This document shows positions 8,877 to 17,561 of a stretch of DNA of 57,173 bases, in pieces. The notes beneath the pieces were generated by a model. That model was not told where the DNA came from. It made no database searches and saw only the letters and a program-made list of their open reading frames with translations. A program made the position numbers and the translations under genes. The DNA comes from JAQIBY01 sp046546095 (lineage in GTDB: Bacteria; Bacteroidota; Bacteroidia; Bacteroidales; ML635J-15). Numbering within the stretch: the stretch's first letter is position 1; each line of letters opens with the position of its first letter. The stretch is from positions 1-57,173 of the forward strand of contig JBKGYK010000005.1 of assembly GCA_046546095.1 (NCBI GenBank). The letters are read 5' to 3'.

Positions 8877-9536
8877 ATGAAACGTATTATGCTTATTCTG
8901 CTGATGTTGGTTTTCCTGATTGGAAGTGCATCAGCGCAAAAAATTAAGGTTGAGGAAGATGAGAAAAAAATTAACGGTAGCAAGCGAGATGTCTTGCTGG
9001 TAGAAATTCCACAAACAGATCAAAAAACAGTTGAAAAGGCCTGGAAAAAACGGATGAAAGATCATGATGCAGAAAGCTTTAAAAGCAAAAAAGAAATGTT
9101 TGCAGACAATGTTTTGATTGAGTCGGTAACTGATAATACCATAGATATCTATGCCAGAGCTGAGGAAAATAATGAATATGTGGAATTTTATGTGGCAGTA
9201 GACCTGGGTGGTGCTTATATGGATTCGGAACATGACTCCGAACAGACTGCAATGAAAAGATTTATTGAGAATTTTGCATCGGGGATTGCTTTGGAAGCAT
9301 ATCAGGAAATGCTGGATGATCAAAAGGGTATTCTGAAGGATCTTAATAAGGAAATTAAAAGCCTGGCTAATGATAAAGAGCATTATGAGAAAAAGATTGA
9401 AAAATATCAGGATAAAATCGAGGACCATGAGGCTGACATAAAAGATGTTGAAAAAGAAATGGAAAAACAACAGGAATTGCTGGAGGATGAAGAAAAAAAG
9501 CTCAAGGAAATGGAAGAAAAAAGCATCAAAAATTAA
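8877..9536 (+). CDS. Secreted protein with a long C-terminal coiled coil, unknown function
   Basis: A 219-residue protein. Residues 1-20 form a signal peptide ending in ASA before Q21. Residues 22-140 form a small domain containing VLLVEIPQTDQ and VEFYVAVDLGGAYM, with alternating strand-like patterns. From about 145 to the end the sequence is a continuous charged heptad pattern rich in K, E and D, predicting a coiled coil of some 70 residues. I do not recognise a named family. It sits 66 bases after the prenyl synthase and 41 bases before purQ, with no sign that it shares their functions. Location should be periplasmic. Confidence 0.7.
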   Translation: MKRIMLILLMLVFLIGSASAQKIKVEEDEKKINGSKRDVLLVEIPQTDQKTVEKAWKKRMKDHDAESFKSKKEMFADNVLIESVTDNTIDIYARAEENNEYVEFYVAVDLGGAYMDSEHDSEQTAMKRFIENFASGIALEAYQEMLDDQKGILKDLNKEIKSLANDKEHYEKKIEKYQDKIEDHEADIKDVEKEMEKQQELLEDEEKKLKEMEEKSIKN

Positions 9537-9545
9537 GTAAGTTTT

Positions 9546-9553
9546 TAACTTTG
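9546..9553 (+). promoter_or_regulatory. Promoter -7 element for purQ
   Basis: TAACTTTG matches TAnnTTTG and lies 24 bases before the purQ start codon. No TTTG is found at the usual -33 distance, so this is supported by the -7 box and position only. Confidence 0.4.
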
Positions 9554-9577
9554 TCCTGAACAAAACAGAGAGTAGTT

Positions 9578-10282
9578 ATGAAATTTGGTGTGTTAATTTT
9601 TCCGGGTTCCAATTGTGACCACGATATGATGTATGTGCTACGGGACAAGCTTGACCAGGACGTGGTGGAGCTTTGGCACAAAGACAATGATTTACAAAAT
9701 GTGGATGCGATTATGCTCCCGGGAGGATTTTCCTATGGAGATTATCTCCGCTCCGGTGCCATTGCAAGATACTCACCCCTGATGGAATCTGTGATTGAAT
9801 TTGCCAAAAACGGTGGTTTTGTTTTTGGCGTGTGCAACGGATTCCAGGTCCTTTGTGAGGCAGGTCTGCTACCTGGTGCGCTGCTACACAACAGCAATCA
9901 GAAATTTGTCTGCAAAAACCAGTATCTGCGTGCTGAACATCCACATACCCCTCTTACCGAGTTTGTTCCCGAGAGTAAGGTGTTACAGATTCCAATCGCT
10001 CATGGTGAAGGACGGTATTATGCATCTGATGAAGTTTTGTCAGATATGGTTCAAAACAAACAAATCATTTGGCGATACTGTAATTCTGCGGGACAACTAA
10101 CCGAAGAAAGCAATCCCAATGGCTCGGTAATGAACATTGCAGGGGTATGCAATAAAGAACGAAATGTTTTTGGTATGATGCCTCACCCGGAAAGAGCAGC
10201 TGACCAGGAGCTTGGCAATTCCGACGGATTGCTGATTATGCGTTCTGTCCTTCATTATCTTGAGAACCGGAAGAATGCATAA
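9578..10282 (+). CDS. purQ: Phosphoribosylformylglycinamidine synthase, glutaminase subunit
   Basis: A 234-residue class I glutamine amidotransferase. The catalytic triad is visible: C86 in GVCNGFQVL, H203 and E205 in MMPHPERA. FPGSNCD at the N-terminus and LPGGFSYGDYLRSG are PurQ signatures. It supplies ammonia to PurL for the fourth step of purine synthesis. A free-standing purQ implies that this organism uses the multi-subunit PurL-PurQ-PurS enzyme, not the single large fused form found in many other bacteria. Its 3' end overlaps the convergent DAHP synthase gene by 47 bases. Confidence 0.95.
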   Translation: MKFGVLIFPGSNCDHDMMYVLRDKLDQDVVELWHKDNDLQNVDAIMLPGGFSYGDYLRSGAIARYSPLMESVIEFAKNGGFVFGVCNGFQVLCEAGLLPGALLHNSNQKFVCKNQYLRAEHPHTPLTEFVPESKVLQIPIAHGEGRYYASDEVLSDMVQNKQIIWRYCNSAGQLTEESNPNGSVMNIAGVCNKERNVFGMMPHPERAADQELGNSDGLLIMRSVLHYLENRKNA

Positions 10283-11339
10283 GCTCTGTCTGTATTCTGA
10301 TGGCTTCTTTATGAATCCACTGAAGCAGTTTGAGAATAAAAGATTTGGAAAGCCCGTTTTGCTCCGCGTAGTGAAGACGGGTTTTTAATATGCTATTCCA
10401 TCTCTGTATCTGCAGAATACTTACGTTCATTTCCTGTTTGCAGCTAGCGATGTTTTTCACGAGATCCTGACGCTGGGAGAGGAGGTCCAGCAATTGAAAG
10501 TCCAGTTGGTCAATTTCATCACGGTATTTATCAATTCTTTTACGGTAAGCTGTATCGCGGAAACTTCCTTTTCTTATTTCCAGCCTGGCAAGCATTGATT
10601 CCAGGGCTGAAGGAGTAATCTGCTGATGCTTATCTGTCAGTGCACAGGCCGGATCATGATGAACTTCAATCATCAAACCCTGCATGTTGATATTCATTGC
10701 TTGTTGGGCAATGGCAGCCACATGGCTGGTCTTCCCGGCAATGTGACTGGGATCGCAAAATACAGGCAGATTCTCATGTCGCCTCTGCAGTTCAATGGGT
10801 ATCTCCCAGAGTGGAAGGTTGCGATAAGCTGTTTTTTCAAATGGATAAAACCCACGGTGAACAGCCGCAATGTCTTTTATACCCGCTTCCCGGAATCGCT
10901 GTATGGCACCACACCATAAGTCAATGTCTGGATGCAGGGGGTTTTTGACAAGCAATTTCACATCCACACCTCTCAAAATATCAGACAGTGCCTGAACATA
11001 TAATGGATTGCCTGTGGTGCGGGCGCCAATCCACAATACATCAACATCAGCTTTCAGTGCCTTTTCTGCATGCCCGGGAGTGGCTACTTCTGCAGCTGTA
11101 AGCAAGCCGGTTTCTTGTTTTACATGTTTGAGCCATTCCAGGGCATGGTCTCCGTATCCTTCAAATTCGCCGGGCCTGGTGCGTGGTTTCCACACACCGG
11201 CTCTGAAAACATCCGTGTTTCCCCCTTTTGCAAGTGCTTTGGCTGTGTCCAGCATTTGCTTTTCACTTTCTGCGCTGCACGGGCCTGCAATGATATATGG
11301 TCTGGCTTTATTGTGAAAAAAACCGTCTTTCAATGTCAT
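10236..11339 (-). CDS. Bifunctional DAHP synthase / chorismate mutase
   Basis: A 367-residue fusion. Residues 1-265 are a KDO8P-synthase-like (type I-beta) DAHP synthase with metal ligands in AGPCSAES (C21), FRAGVWKPRTRPG, LLVKNP, CDPSHIAGK and IEVHHDP. Residues about 270-360 are an AroQ-type chorismate mutase: IDQLDFQLLDLLSQRQDLV, a conserved Lys after it, QRW, and KEAIR in the last helix. The two activities open the shikimate pathway and commit chorismate to phenylalanine or tyrosine, so the fusion allows feedback between them. This domain order is common in Bacteroidota. The gene stands alone on the minus strand here, without prephenate dehydratase or dehydrogenase beside it. Confidence 0.92.
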   Translation of the reverse strand: MTLKDGFFHNKARPYIIAGPCSAESEKQMLDTAKALAKGGNTDVFRAGVWKPRTRPGEFEGYGDHALEWLKHVKQETGLLTAAEVATPGHAEKALKADVDVLWIGARTTGNPLYVQALSDILRGVDVKLLVKNPLHPDIDLWCGAIQRFREAGIKDIAAVHRGFYPFEKTAYRNLPLWEIPIELQRRHENLPVFCDPSHIAGKTSHVAAIAQQAMNINMQGLMIEVHHDPACALTDKHQQITPSALESMLARLEIRKGSFRDTAYRKRIDKYRDEIDQLDFQLLDLLSQRQDLVKNIASCKQEMNVSILQIQRWNSILKTRLHYAEQNGLSKSFILKLLQWIHKEAIRIQTELMHSSGSQDNEGQNA

Positions 11340-11410
11340 AACAAACTTACATTTTATGCAAAGTACGCTTTTTTCAGAATAATTGTACAGAAAAAAAGCA
11401 AAAAACTATC

Positions 11411-11441
11411 TTTCAGAAGTAATCAAAAACCATTAACTTTA
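11411..11441 (+). promoter_or_regulatory. Possible promoter for fbp
   Basis: TTTC (11411-11414), 19 bases, then TAACTTTA (11434-11441): one mismatch in each box against TTTG-N19-TAnnTTTG. It lies 27 bases before the fbp start codon. Confidence 0.4.
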
Positions 11442-11468
11442 TCCCGAAATAACAAAACCCGATTCGGT

Positions 11469-12488
11469 ATGCCATCAAGAATACAAACATTAAATGAAGT
11501 AATCATTCAAAAACAATCAGCTTTTCCTTATGCCAAGGGTGAGCTCAGCAGGTTGTTAAGTCACATAGGTCTTGCTGCCAAAATTGTCAATAAAAAGGTG
11601 AATAAGGCAGGCCTGGTTAATATTCTTGGAGAGAATTCCAATGTAAATGTGCAGGGAGAGCAACAGAAAAAGCTGGATGTGTTTGCTAATGATGCCTTTA
11701 TCAGTACAATGCGTGCCAGTGGCATTTGTTGTGGCATTGCTTCTGAAGAAAATGATGAAATGGTGATTTTTGATGATGATCTGTCACTGGATGGAAAATA
11801 TGTTGTTTGTATGGACCCGCTTGACGGATCCTCCAACATAGATGTGAATGTTTCAATTGGCACGATTTTCTCAATATACCGGAGGGTGAGCAAAAGAGGG
11901 GAAAAAGCTACCATAGAGGATTTCCTTCAAGCAGGAAATAAGCAGGTGGCTGCAGGATATATACTCTACGGGTCTTCTACCATGCTGGTATACACCACAG
12001 GCCTGGGAACAACAGGTTTTACGCTGGATAACAGCATCGGCGAGTTTTGTCTCTCCCATCCCTACCTGGTTACACCCAAACAGGGCAAAATTTATTCTGT
12101 AAACCAGGGGAATTTTGTGAAGTTTCCACAGGGCACAAAAGAGTATATCAAATACTGCCAGGAAAGAGATGATGCCTCAGGTCGTCCATATACCATGCGG
12201 TACATAGGTTCTTTGGTTGCAGACTTTCACCGGAATCTGCTGAAAGGAGGAATATTTATTTACCCGAAAACAGCTTCAGCACCTGCCGGAAAATTGCGTT
12301 TACTATATGAGTGTAATCCAATGGCATTCCTTGCAGAACAGGCAGGCGGCCTGGCAACAGACGGTATGGGAAATCGCATACTGGATATTCAGCCGCATGA
12401 TATTCACCAGCGTGTGCCATTTTACACGGGTTCAAAAAGTATGGTGGAGAAAGCTGAAGACTTTATGCGTGCGGAGGAAGGTGAATAA
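11469..12488 (+). CDS. fbp: Fructose-1,6-bisphosphatase class 1
   Basis: A 339-residue enzyme of gluconeogenesis that removes the 1-phosphate of fructose 1,6-bisphosphate. The start is the ATG at 11469 (MPSRIQTLNEV); the open frame upstream of it lies inside the antisense of the DAHP synthase gene and has no homology to the family. The metal site is clear: E93/E94 in IASEEND and D116-P-L-D119-G-S-S-N. YIGSLVADFHRNLLKGG and ECNPMAFLAEQAGG form the substrate side. Length is that of the family. The AMP site typical of class 1 enzymes would be in the N-terminal helices; I cannot judge sensitivity from sequence. Confidence 0.93.
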   Translation: MPSRIQTLNEVIIQKQSAFPYAKGELSRLLSHIGLAAKIVNKKVNKAGLVNILGENSNVNVQGEQQKKLDVFANDAFISTMRASGICCGIASEENDEMVIFDDDLSLDGKYVVCMDPLDGSSNIDVNVSIGTIFSIYRRVSKRGEKATIEDFLQAGNKQVAAGYILYGSSTMLVYTTGLGTTGFTLDNSIGEFCLSHPYLVTPKQGKIYSVNQGNFVKFPQGTKEYIKYCQERDDASGRPYTMRYIGSLVADFHRNLLKGGIFIYPKTASAPAGKLRLLYECNPMAFLAEQAGGLATDGMGNRILDIQPHDIHQRVPFYTGSKSMVEKAEDFMRAEEGE

Positions 12489-12526
12489 AATTTTACATCT
12501 TTTTTTTTATTTGTCAATCAAAAGCT

Positions 12527-12534
12527 TATCTTTG
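12527..12534 (+). promoter_or_regulatory. Promoter -7 element for rpsP-rimM
   Basis: TATCTTTG, identical to the box before the initiator tRNA, 43 bases upstream of the rpsP start. The -33 site is a T run (TTTT), also as at the tRNA gene. Confidence 0.6.
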
Positions 12535-12577
12535 CAGCCCTGTTAAAATTTAGTATTCATTTAATTAAAAAGAATTT

Positions 12578-13210
12578 ATGCCGGTAAAGATAAGATTATC
12601 AAGGCATGGTAGAAAGAGAATTCCTTTCTATCATATCGTAGTTGCAGATAGCAGGACGCCACGAGATGGTAAAAACATTGAGAGAATTGGAACATTCAAT
12701 CCCTCAAGCCAACCTGCTACAGTTGAACTGGATTTCGACAAAGCCCTTTCCTGGGTACAGAAGGGCGCACAGCCATCTGATACTTGTCGCTCCATTTTAT
12801 CTGAAAAAGGCGTTATGATGAAAAAACACCTGCTCGACGGTGTCAGAAAAGGTGCTTTTGATGAAGCTGAGGCTGAACGTCGCTTTGAAGCCTGGATGAA
12901 AGACAAACAACTGAGGAAAAAAGCTGAAGTTGACAAACTTCTTGAAGCCAAAGATGCTGCTGTAAATGAGCGTCTCGAAGCTGAGAAGAAAGTCAGGGAA
13001 ACCAAAGAAGCTGCCATCAAAGAGCAACTTGAAAAAGAACTGGAAGCTAAGAGAAAAGCAGCGGAAGAAGCGAAAGCCGAAGCTGAAGCTGAAAAAGCCG
13101 AAGCCGAAGAAGCGACTGAAGAACCCAAAGCTGAAGCCGAGGAACCTGCAAAAGAGGAACCTAAAGCAGAAGAAAAAGCTGCCGGTGAAGAGAAAAAAGA
13201 AGACAAATAA
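12578..13210 (+). CDS. rpsP: 30S ribosomal protein S16 with long acidic/basic tail
   Basis: A 210-residue protein. The first 85 residues are a standard S16 (MPVKIRLSRHGRKRIPFYH, ADSRTPRDGK, IGTFNP). S16 stabilises the 5' domain of the 16S rRNA. The remainder, about 110 residues, is an Ala/Glu/Lys-rich extension, which should be helical and then disordered at its end. Bacteroidota S16 proteins usually carry such tails, so this is not a fusion error. rimM starts 11 bases later; trmD and rplS, which follow in many bacteria, are absent. Confidence 0.95.
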   Translation: MPVKIRLSRHGRKRIPFYHIVVADSRTPRDGKNIERIGTFNPSSQPATVELDFDKALSWVQKGAQPSDTCRSILSEKGVMMKKHLLDGVRKGAFDEAEAERRFEAWMKDKQLRKKAEVDKLLEAKDAAVNERLEAEKKVRETKEAAIKEQLEKELEAKRKAAEEAKAEAEAEKAEAEEATEEPKAEAEEPAKEEPKAEEKAAGEEKKEDK

Positions 13211-13221
13211 GATTGACATCA

Positions 13222-13746
13222 ATGCTCATTGCAGCCGATTTTGTGCGGATAGGTTCAGTGAAGAAAGCTTTTGGCTACAATGGAGCAATGATGTTGAGTC
13301 TTGAAAAAAAAGTGGCATACCACTTTTTAAACAAAAAGGAAGCAGTATTTCTCCAATTGGAGGGTAGCCTGGTTCCTTTTTTTATAGATGATATCAAAGG
13401 GAATGAAATTAATCCTGTGATTCATTTTGACAATATCCACAACAAAGAAACAGCATCCCGCTTCATTGGTGTGCCGTGTTTTATGCCCGGTGAATATTTT
13501 GAGCAAAACCAGGGTGTCAGTGATCCCGATACGCTGGAAGGATTTACACTTTTTGATAAAACCTCCGGAATGACAGGCATCATTCTTGATTACAGTGAAC
13601 AAAATAACAACCCCTTATTCGAAGTGGATTTTGACGGAATGATTGTCAGTCTGCCTGCACATCCCGATATGATTACAGATTTTGATTCTGAAGAAAAAAT
13701 TATTTATGCAGAATACCCCGAAGGCCTGATTTCAGAGTCTAGATAG
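13222..13746 (+). CDS. rimM: Ribosome maturation factor RimM
   Basis: A 174-residue 16S rRNA processing factor. The start is taken at the ATG at 13222 (MLIAADFVRIGSV); a TTG three codons earlier is less likely. The N-terminal barrel shows DFVRIGSVKKAFGYNGAM, the RimM hallmark. The C-terminal PRC-barrel part runs from about 95 (SDPDTLEGFTLFDK). It assists maturation of the 30S head, where it contacts S19. It is cotranscribed with rpsP, the classic pairing. Its stop codon overlaps the convergent capD-type gene by 8 bases, leaving no room for a separate terminator. Confidence 0.9.
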   Translation: MLIAADFVRIGSVKKAFGYNGAMMLSLEKKVAYHFLNKKEAVFLQLEGSLVPFFIDDIKGNEINPVIHFDNIHNKETASRFIGVPCFMPGEYFEQNQGVSDPDTLEGFTLFDKTSGMTGIILDYSEQNNNPLFEVDFDGMIVSLPAHPDMITDFDSEEKIIYAEYPEGLISESR

Positions 13747-15640
13747 CATCATCATTTGTTTCCTTTGTTGTGTCTATGGCCTCATAGATTGAATTCTGGC
13801 TGATGAATTCAGGGAGGATGGATTTCATTTCCCTGACAATATCCATGTCTGAAGTTGTAAAAGGCATGCTTATCAGCTTTTCAATTTTTTTACGGATATA
13901 GTCAAATTCATATTTTCTCACCTTTGCGATCATGATTTGTTTGTGATAGGTGGGTTTGGTATTCTCCCTGGTAGCCAGCAGCTCTTCATAAAGTTTTTCA
14001 CCGGGTCGCAAGCCTGTAAAAGAGATTTGTATATCTGTGCCAAGCTTCAATCCTGATAATTTGATCATCCGCTTTGCCAGATTGATGATTTTTACACTTT
14101 TACCCATATCGAAAATGAATATTTCACCTCCTTCACCCATGGAGCCTGCTTCCAAAACCAGCTGACAGGCTTCAGGAATGGTCATGAAATACCGTGTAAC
14201 ATCCGGATGCGTAATGGTAACAGGGCCTCCGTTTTCAATCTGCTTCTGAAATCTGGGTATCACAGAACCATTGCTGCCCAGCACATTGCCAAACCGGGTT
14301 GTGATAAATAATGTGTCTGATTGTGTCCGGTTCAGGGCCTGTGTGTATATCTCAGCAATTCGCTTGCTGGCTCCCATCACATTGGTTGGATTTACTGCCT
14401 TGTCTGTAGATATCATCACAAAGCGCTTTACCTTGTATTCTACAGCAGTATCTGCTACGAGCATGCTTCCTAACACATTTGTGCGTACAGCTTCACTGGG
14501 ATTGTGTTCCATCATGGGAACATGCTTGTATGCTGCGGCATGATACACAAAATCCGGATGAAAATCCTGAAAAACTTCTTCAATTTGCTTTTTATTGGTC
14601 ACATCACCAATGATGGTTTTGTACTGATTCCAGTGTAACTGCTCACACAGCTCCAGTTCCAGATCGTACAGGGGGCTTTCAGCCTGATCAAACAATAGTA
14701 TCAGCCTGGGTTTATAGCGTGTTACCTGCCTGACAATTTCACTTCCTATGCTGCCGGCAGCACCAGTGACCAGGATGGTTTTGTTGATTAACTGGGATTT
14801 GATCCGCTTGGTGTCCAGTTCAATGGGCGGGCGCTCAAGCAAATCATTGATTTTTATCTGCTTTATCTGTCTGAATGTCAGTTCTCCGTTTATCCAGTGT
14901 TTGACATCCGGTATGGTGAGTGTTTTGACATTTTTGTCAAGACAGATATCCACTACCTCCTGCTTGTGTTCCAGTGGTAATTCTTTACTGGTGATAATCA
15001 GCGTTTCCACCTGTTGCCTGTCAATAAGCGCCGGTAAGTCTTTAATGCCGTACACCATAATGCCTTCGATTTTGTTGCCGATTACCTCATCATTATGATC
15101 AATGAAACCAATAACATTGTTTTTTGACCCCATATCACGGTCAATGGTACGCTTGGTAATCAGGCTCAATTCATCTGTTCCTAAAATAACTACATTATTT
15201 CTTTCTTTGCGGGGATAGCTGAGTTCCAAAAAGATTGTTTTGATAATCAGTCTGAAAAATATCATGATGAGTGTGGTTAAAACAAAGTCGATGATAACCA
15301 CAGAGGTGGGAATAATGTAATTATCCAGAAACTGGAATGCAACAAGATTTATCAATATCAGCAGTGCGCTGCCCGAAGCAAGTACGATGAAAATCCGCTG
15401 TACATCTTTTGTGCTGGTGTATCTTACCAGGCCAATGTAAGTTTTTGAGATGGCAAAACTGACTGCCCGGATGAATAAAACCAGGGGTACAATGATGGTA
15501 AGGGCATCAATGTTTGATTCCGGTACGTCGAAATTGAATCGTAAATAATAAGCAAAGATGATTGAGAACAGACATATCAACAAGTCTATTGAAAAGATTA
15601 CCCATCTGGGTGTTACCGATCGGAGAAAATGGATATTCAT
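13739..15640 (-). CDS. Membrane nucleoside-diphosphate-sugar 4,6-dehydratase (CapD/PglF/WbpM family)
   Basis: A 633-residue membrane enzyme. Residues 1-125 contain four hydrophobic helices, followed by a CoA-binding-like Rossmann domain (about 145-260) and a catalytic SDR domain whose NAD motif GAAGSIGSE lies near 292. The catalytic segment reads STDKAVNPTNVMGASK: methionine takes the place of the usual SDR tyrosine, as in WbpM and PglF. Those enzymes convert UDP-GlcNAc to its 4-keto-6-deoxy sugar, the entry to bacillosamine-type or other rare sugars for capsule, O-antigen or glycoprotein. The exact sugar cannot be told. It is followed upstream by tsaC and a glycosyltransferase on the same strand. 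Confidence 0.88.
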   Translation of the reverse strand: MNIHFLRSVTPRWVIFSIDLLICLFSIIFAYYLRFNFDVPESNIDALTIIVPLVLFIRAVSFAISKTYIGLVRYTSTKDVQRIFIVLASGSALLILINLVAFQFLDNYIIPTSVVIIDFVLTTLIMIFFRLIIKTIFLELSYPRKERNNVVILGTDELSLITKRTIDRDMGSKNNVIGFIDHNDEVIGNKIEGIMVYGIKDLPALIDRQQVETLIITSKELPLEHKQEVVDICLDKNVKTLTIPDVKHWINGELTFRQIKQIKINDLLERPPIELDTKRIKSQLINKTILVTGAAGSIGSEIVRQVTRYKPRLILLFDQAESPLYDLELELCEQLHWNQYKTIIGDVTNKKQIEEVFQDFHPDFVYHAAAYKHVPMMEHNPSEAVRTNVLGSMLVADTAVEYKVKRFVMISTDKAVNPTNVMGASKRIAEIYTQALNRTQSDTLFITTRFGNVLGSNGSVIPRFQKQIENGGPVTITHPDVTRYFMTIPEACQLVLEAGSMGEGGEIFIFDMGKSVKIINLAKRMIKLSGLKLGTDIQISFTGLRPGEKLYEELLATRENTKPTYHKQIMIAKVRKYEFDYIRKKIEKLISMPFTTSDMDIVREMKSILPEFISQNSIYEAIDTTKETNDDAI

Positions 15641-15685
15641 AGCTTAAAAATACAAATAAAAGATTAAATCACAGATGGTTTGCGA

Positions 15686-16249
15686 TTATTTCCTGATGAT
15701 GTCAATTTCACCCTGATTGCTGATGCGGATAATGGATGAAGCCTTTTTGCGCCTTGTTTCTTTTTGTCCGAACCTGACAACATAATCAGCCATCCCGATA
15801 AGATCATCGTCTATCTCTTTGAAACTTAGCGGTGTGTCCTGGCCTGAAAAGTTTGCGGAAGTAGATACGACAGGTTTTTTGAAACGACGTATAAGTTCAC
15901 TGGTGAATTTATTCTTACTCACTCTGATTGCGATGCTTCCGTCACTGGCGATCAGGTTCAGGGGCAGGTTTTTGGCTTTCTCAAACACCACAGTAAGTGG
16001 CTCCGTGCTTAGTTCTATCATATCCAGTGCTACCTCAGGTGGTTTTTCCACATAAGAGAATACCTGATTGATATTCTCCAGAAGAATCAGCATGGATTTG
16101 GACTTATCTCTTTGTTTTATTTTGTAAATCTTTTCCACAGCATCTGGGTTTGTGGCATCGCAGCCCAGTCCCCAAACCGTGTCGGTAGGATAGATTATTA
16201 TGCCTCCCTGATGAAGGGCCTCAAGGCATTTGTTGATGTCTTCTTTCAT
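15686..16249 (-). CDS. Threonylcarbamoyl-AMP synthase (Sua5/YciO/YrdC family)
   Basis: A 187-residue single-domain protein. IIYPTDTVWGLGCD and the nearby IYKIKQRDKSKSM form the family nucleotide/threonine pocket, and VSTSANFSGQ lies near 130. Members make threonylcarbamoyl-AMP from threonine, bicarbonate and ATP for the t6A37 modification of tRNAs reading ANN codons. The short length means the Sua5 C-terminal domain is missing, which fits TsaC (YrdC); the related YciO has no proven role and cannot be fully excluded. It lies 5 bases from the glycosyltransferase gene. Confidence 0.83.
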   Translation of the reverse strand: MKEDINKCLEALHQGGIIIYPTDTVWGLGCDATNPDAVEKIYKIKQRDKSKSMLILLENINQVFSYVEKPPEVALDMIELSTEPLTVVFEKAKNLPLNLIASDGSIAIRVSKNKFTSELIRRFKKPVVSTSANFSGQDTPLSFKEIDDDLIGMADYVVRFGQKETRRKKASSIIRISNQGEIDIIRK

Positions 16250-16254
16250 AAGTC

Positions 16255-17376
16255 TTACAACAATGATTTGTATAAATTCATTAGTTTTTCTGAAATTTTA
16301 TCCTGCCTGAAGCGCGCTGCATGTTCTTTGCCTGCTTCTACCATTTTCAGGGCTGTTTCCTTGTCATTCAGAATTTTTCTGATTCCTTCTCCGATTTCTT
16401 CAGGATGGTTTGGGTTGACATACATGGCAGCATCACCACCTGCTTCCATGAAACAGCCGAATTTGTTTGTTATTACAGGTGTTCCGGAATTCAGAGCCTC
16501 AAGAATGGGAATGCCAAAGCCTTCAAATATTGAGGGATAAACAAACAGGCTGGATGCCTGGTAAAGGGCCGGCAAGTCACTATTGGGAACATCATGCAAA
16601 AAATGAACCTGATTTTCCATCTTTTCCTGTTTTAGAAAATGTTGTAGCTCCCTGATATAAGCAGTGGATTTACCAACAAATACAAGTGGGAAGTCAATTT
16701 TCTCCATTTTTATGCCTTCCAGTATTTGTAAAGCATTTTTGCGTTTTTCCAGAGTGCCTACCGAAAAGATAAAATTACGGGGAATTCCATATTTATCGCA
16801 AATGGCCTGTTTTTTTTCCTCGCTTACCTGTTCATAAAATATCGGGTTGCAACCCTGATAAATCACTTCAATATTTTCTTCCCTTGTATGGAAAAATGAA
16901 ATAATGTCTTCTTTGGTTTGTTCGGACATGGCAATGATTTTATCGGCAGCCAGACTGGCTTCAAAAAATTTTTGCTGATAAATTTCCCTGTCAACAGATT
17001 TGTAAAGCTCAGGGTAGCGCATGAAAATAAGATCATGAATACTCACTACGCTACGGGCATTGGAATGGATGATATCTGCAGGCAGCTCGTTGCTCAGACC
17101 ATGGTATATATCAATCTTGTGTTTGTTGATTTTATTGCCCAGGCTGATGCTTCGCCAGTAGGCCTGGTATAACCTGTTCATGGAGCCTGGCTTGACAAGG
17201 TGTATGTTCCCCTTGTCTTCGGGCAGAAAATCTATGGGATTCTTTTTTCGCGGAGTATATAGATAATACTCATTGCCGGGATAGTAGTGCTGCAGGGATA
17301 GTATGGTGTCTCTGCTGTAATTTCCAAGCCCGCTTTTATTATAAAATGCTCTTTTTGCATCAAATCCAATCCGCAT
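16255..17376 (-). CDS. Glycosyltransferase family 4 (GT-B fold)
   Basis: A 373-residue cytoplasmic GT-B enzyme. I chose the ATG at 17376 (MRIGFDAKRAFYNKSGLGNY), since the frame upstream shows no conserved sequence. The N-terminal half carries GLGNYSRDTI; the C-terminal half carries SVGTLEKRKN, the nucleotide-sugar loop, and EGFGIPILEALNSGTPVITN with the E-x7-E pair typical of family 4. Such enzymes move a sugar from a UDP or GDP donor to a lipid or glycan acceptor at the membrane. Together with the CapD-type dehydratase it suggests surface glycan assembly, but neither the donor nor the acceptor is known. Confidence 0.85.
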   Translation of the reverse strand: MRIGFDAKRAFYNKSGLGNYSRDTILSLQHYYPGNEYYLYTPRKKNPIDFLPEDKGNIHLVKPGSMNRLYQAYWRSISLGNKINKHKIDIYHGLSNELPADIIHSNARSVVSIHDLIFMRYPELYKSVDREIYQQKFFEASLAADKIIAMSEQTKEDIISFFHTREENIEVIYQGCNPIFYEQVSEEKKQAICDKYGIPRNFIFSVGTLEKRKNALQILEGIKMEKIDFPLVFVGKSTAYIRELQHFLKQEKMENQVHFLHDVPNSDLPALYQASSLFVYPSIFEGFGIPILEALNSGTPVITNKFGCFMEAGGDAAMYVNPNHPEEIGEGIRKILNDKETALKMVEAGKEHAARFRQDKISEKLMNLYKSLL

Positions 17377-17457
17377 CGTAATTCTTTTATTATTATGGGT
17401 TGTCACTCATATTGACTTTACCCTGCATATTTTAAGCCAAAAATTTACACTGTAGCA

Positions 17458-17472
17458 GCTTGCCGCGCAAGC
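17458..17472 (-). other. Perfect short hairpin in the leader of the glycosyltransferase gene
   Basis: GCTTGC and GCAAGC pair perfectly around a CGC loop. It lies between the likely promoter at 17488 and the start codon at 17376, so it would be in the 5' untranslated RNA. No U run follows on either strand. Role unknown. Confidence 0.4.
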
Positions 17473-17487
17473 CGGACATTTATGTTT

Positions 17488-17495
17488 CAAAGATA
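17488..17495 (-). promoter_or_regulatory. Possible promoter -7 element for the glycosyltransferase operon
   Basis: TATCTTTG on the minus strand, a full match to TAnnTTTG, leaving a leader of about 105 bases. No -33 match is seen. Confidence 0.4.
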
Positions 17496-17561
17496 AGGAA
17501 AAAACATGATCTCATCTTTACTAAGTGCAGTGGGAGACAAGGAGCAATAAGTAGCTAAGAA

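Noticed and set aside
8931..9563. 210-codon frame on the minus strand rich in Phe
   Set aside because: Opposite the coiled-coil protein; the Phe-rich, TTT/TTC-based composition mirrors the Lys/Glu codons.
11070..11468. N-terminal extension of fbp by 133 codons
   Set aside because: Overlaps the DAHP synthase gene in antisense and has no similarity to the bisphosphatase; the ATG at 11469 gives normal length.
12631..13206. 191-codon Ser/Ala-rich frame on the minus strand
   Set aside because: Exactly opposite the Ala/Glu/Lys-rich tail of S16; the composition is the complement of that tail and no family or promoter is seen.
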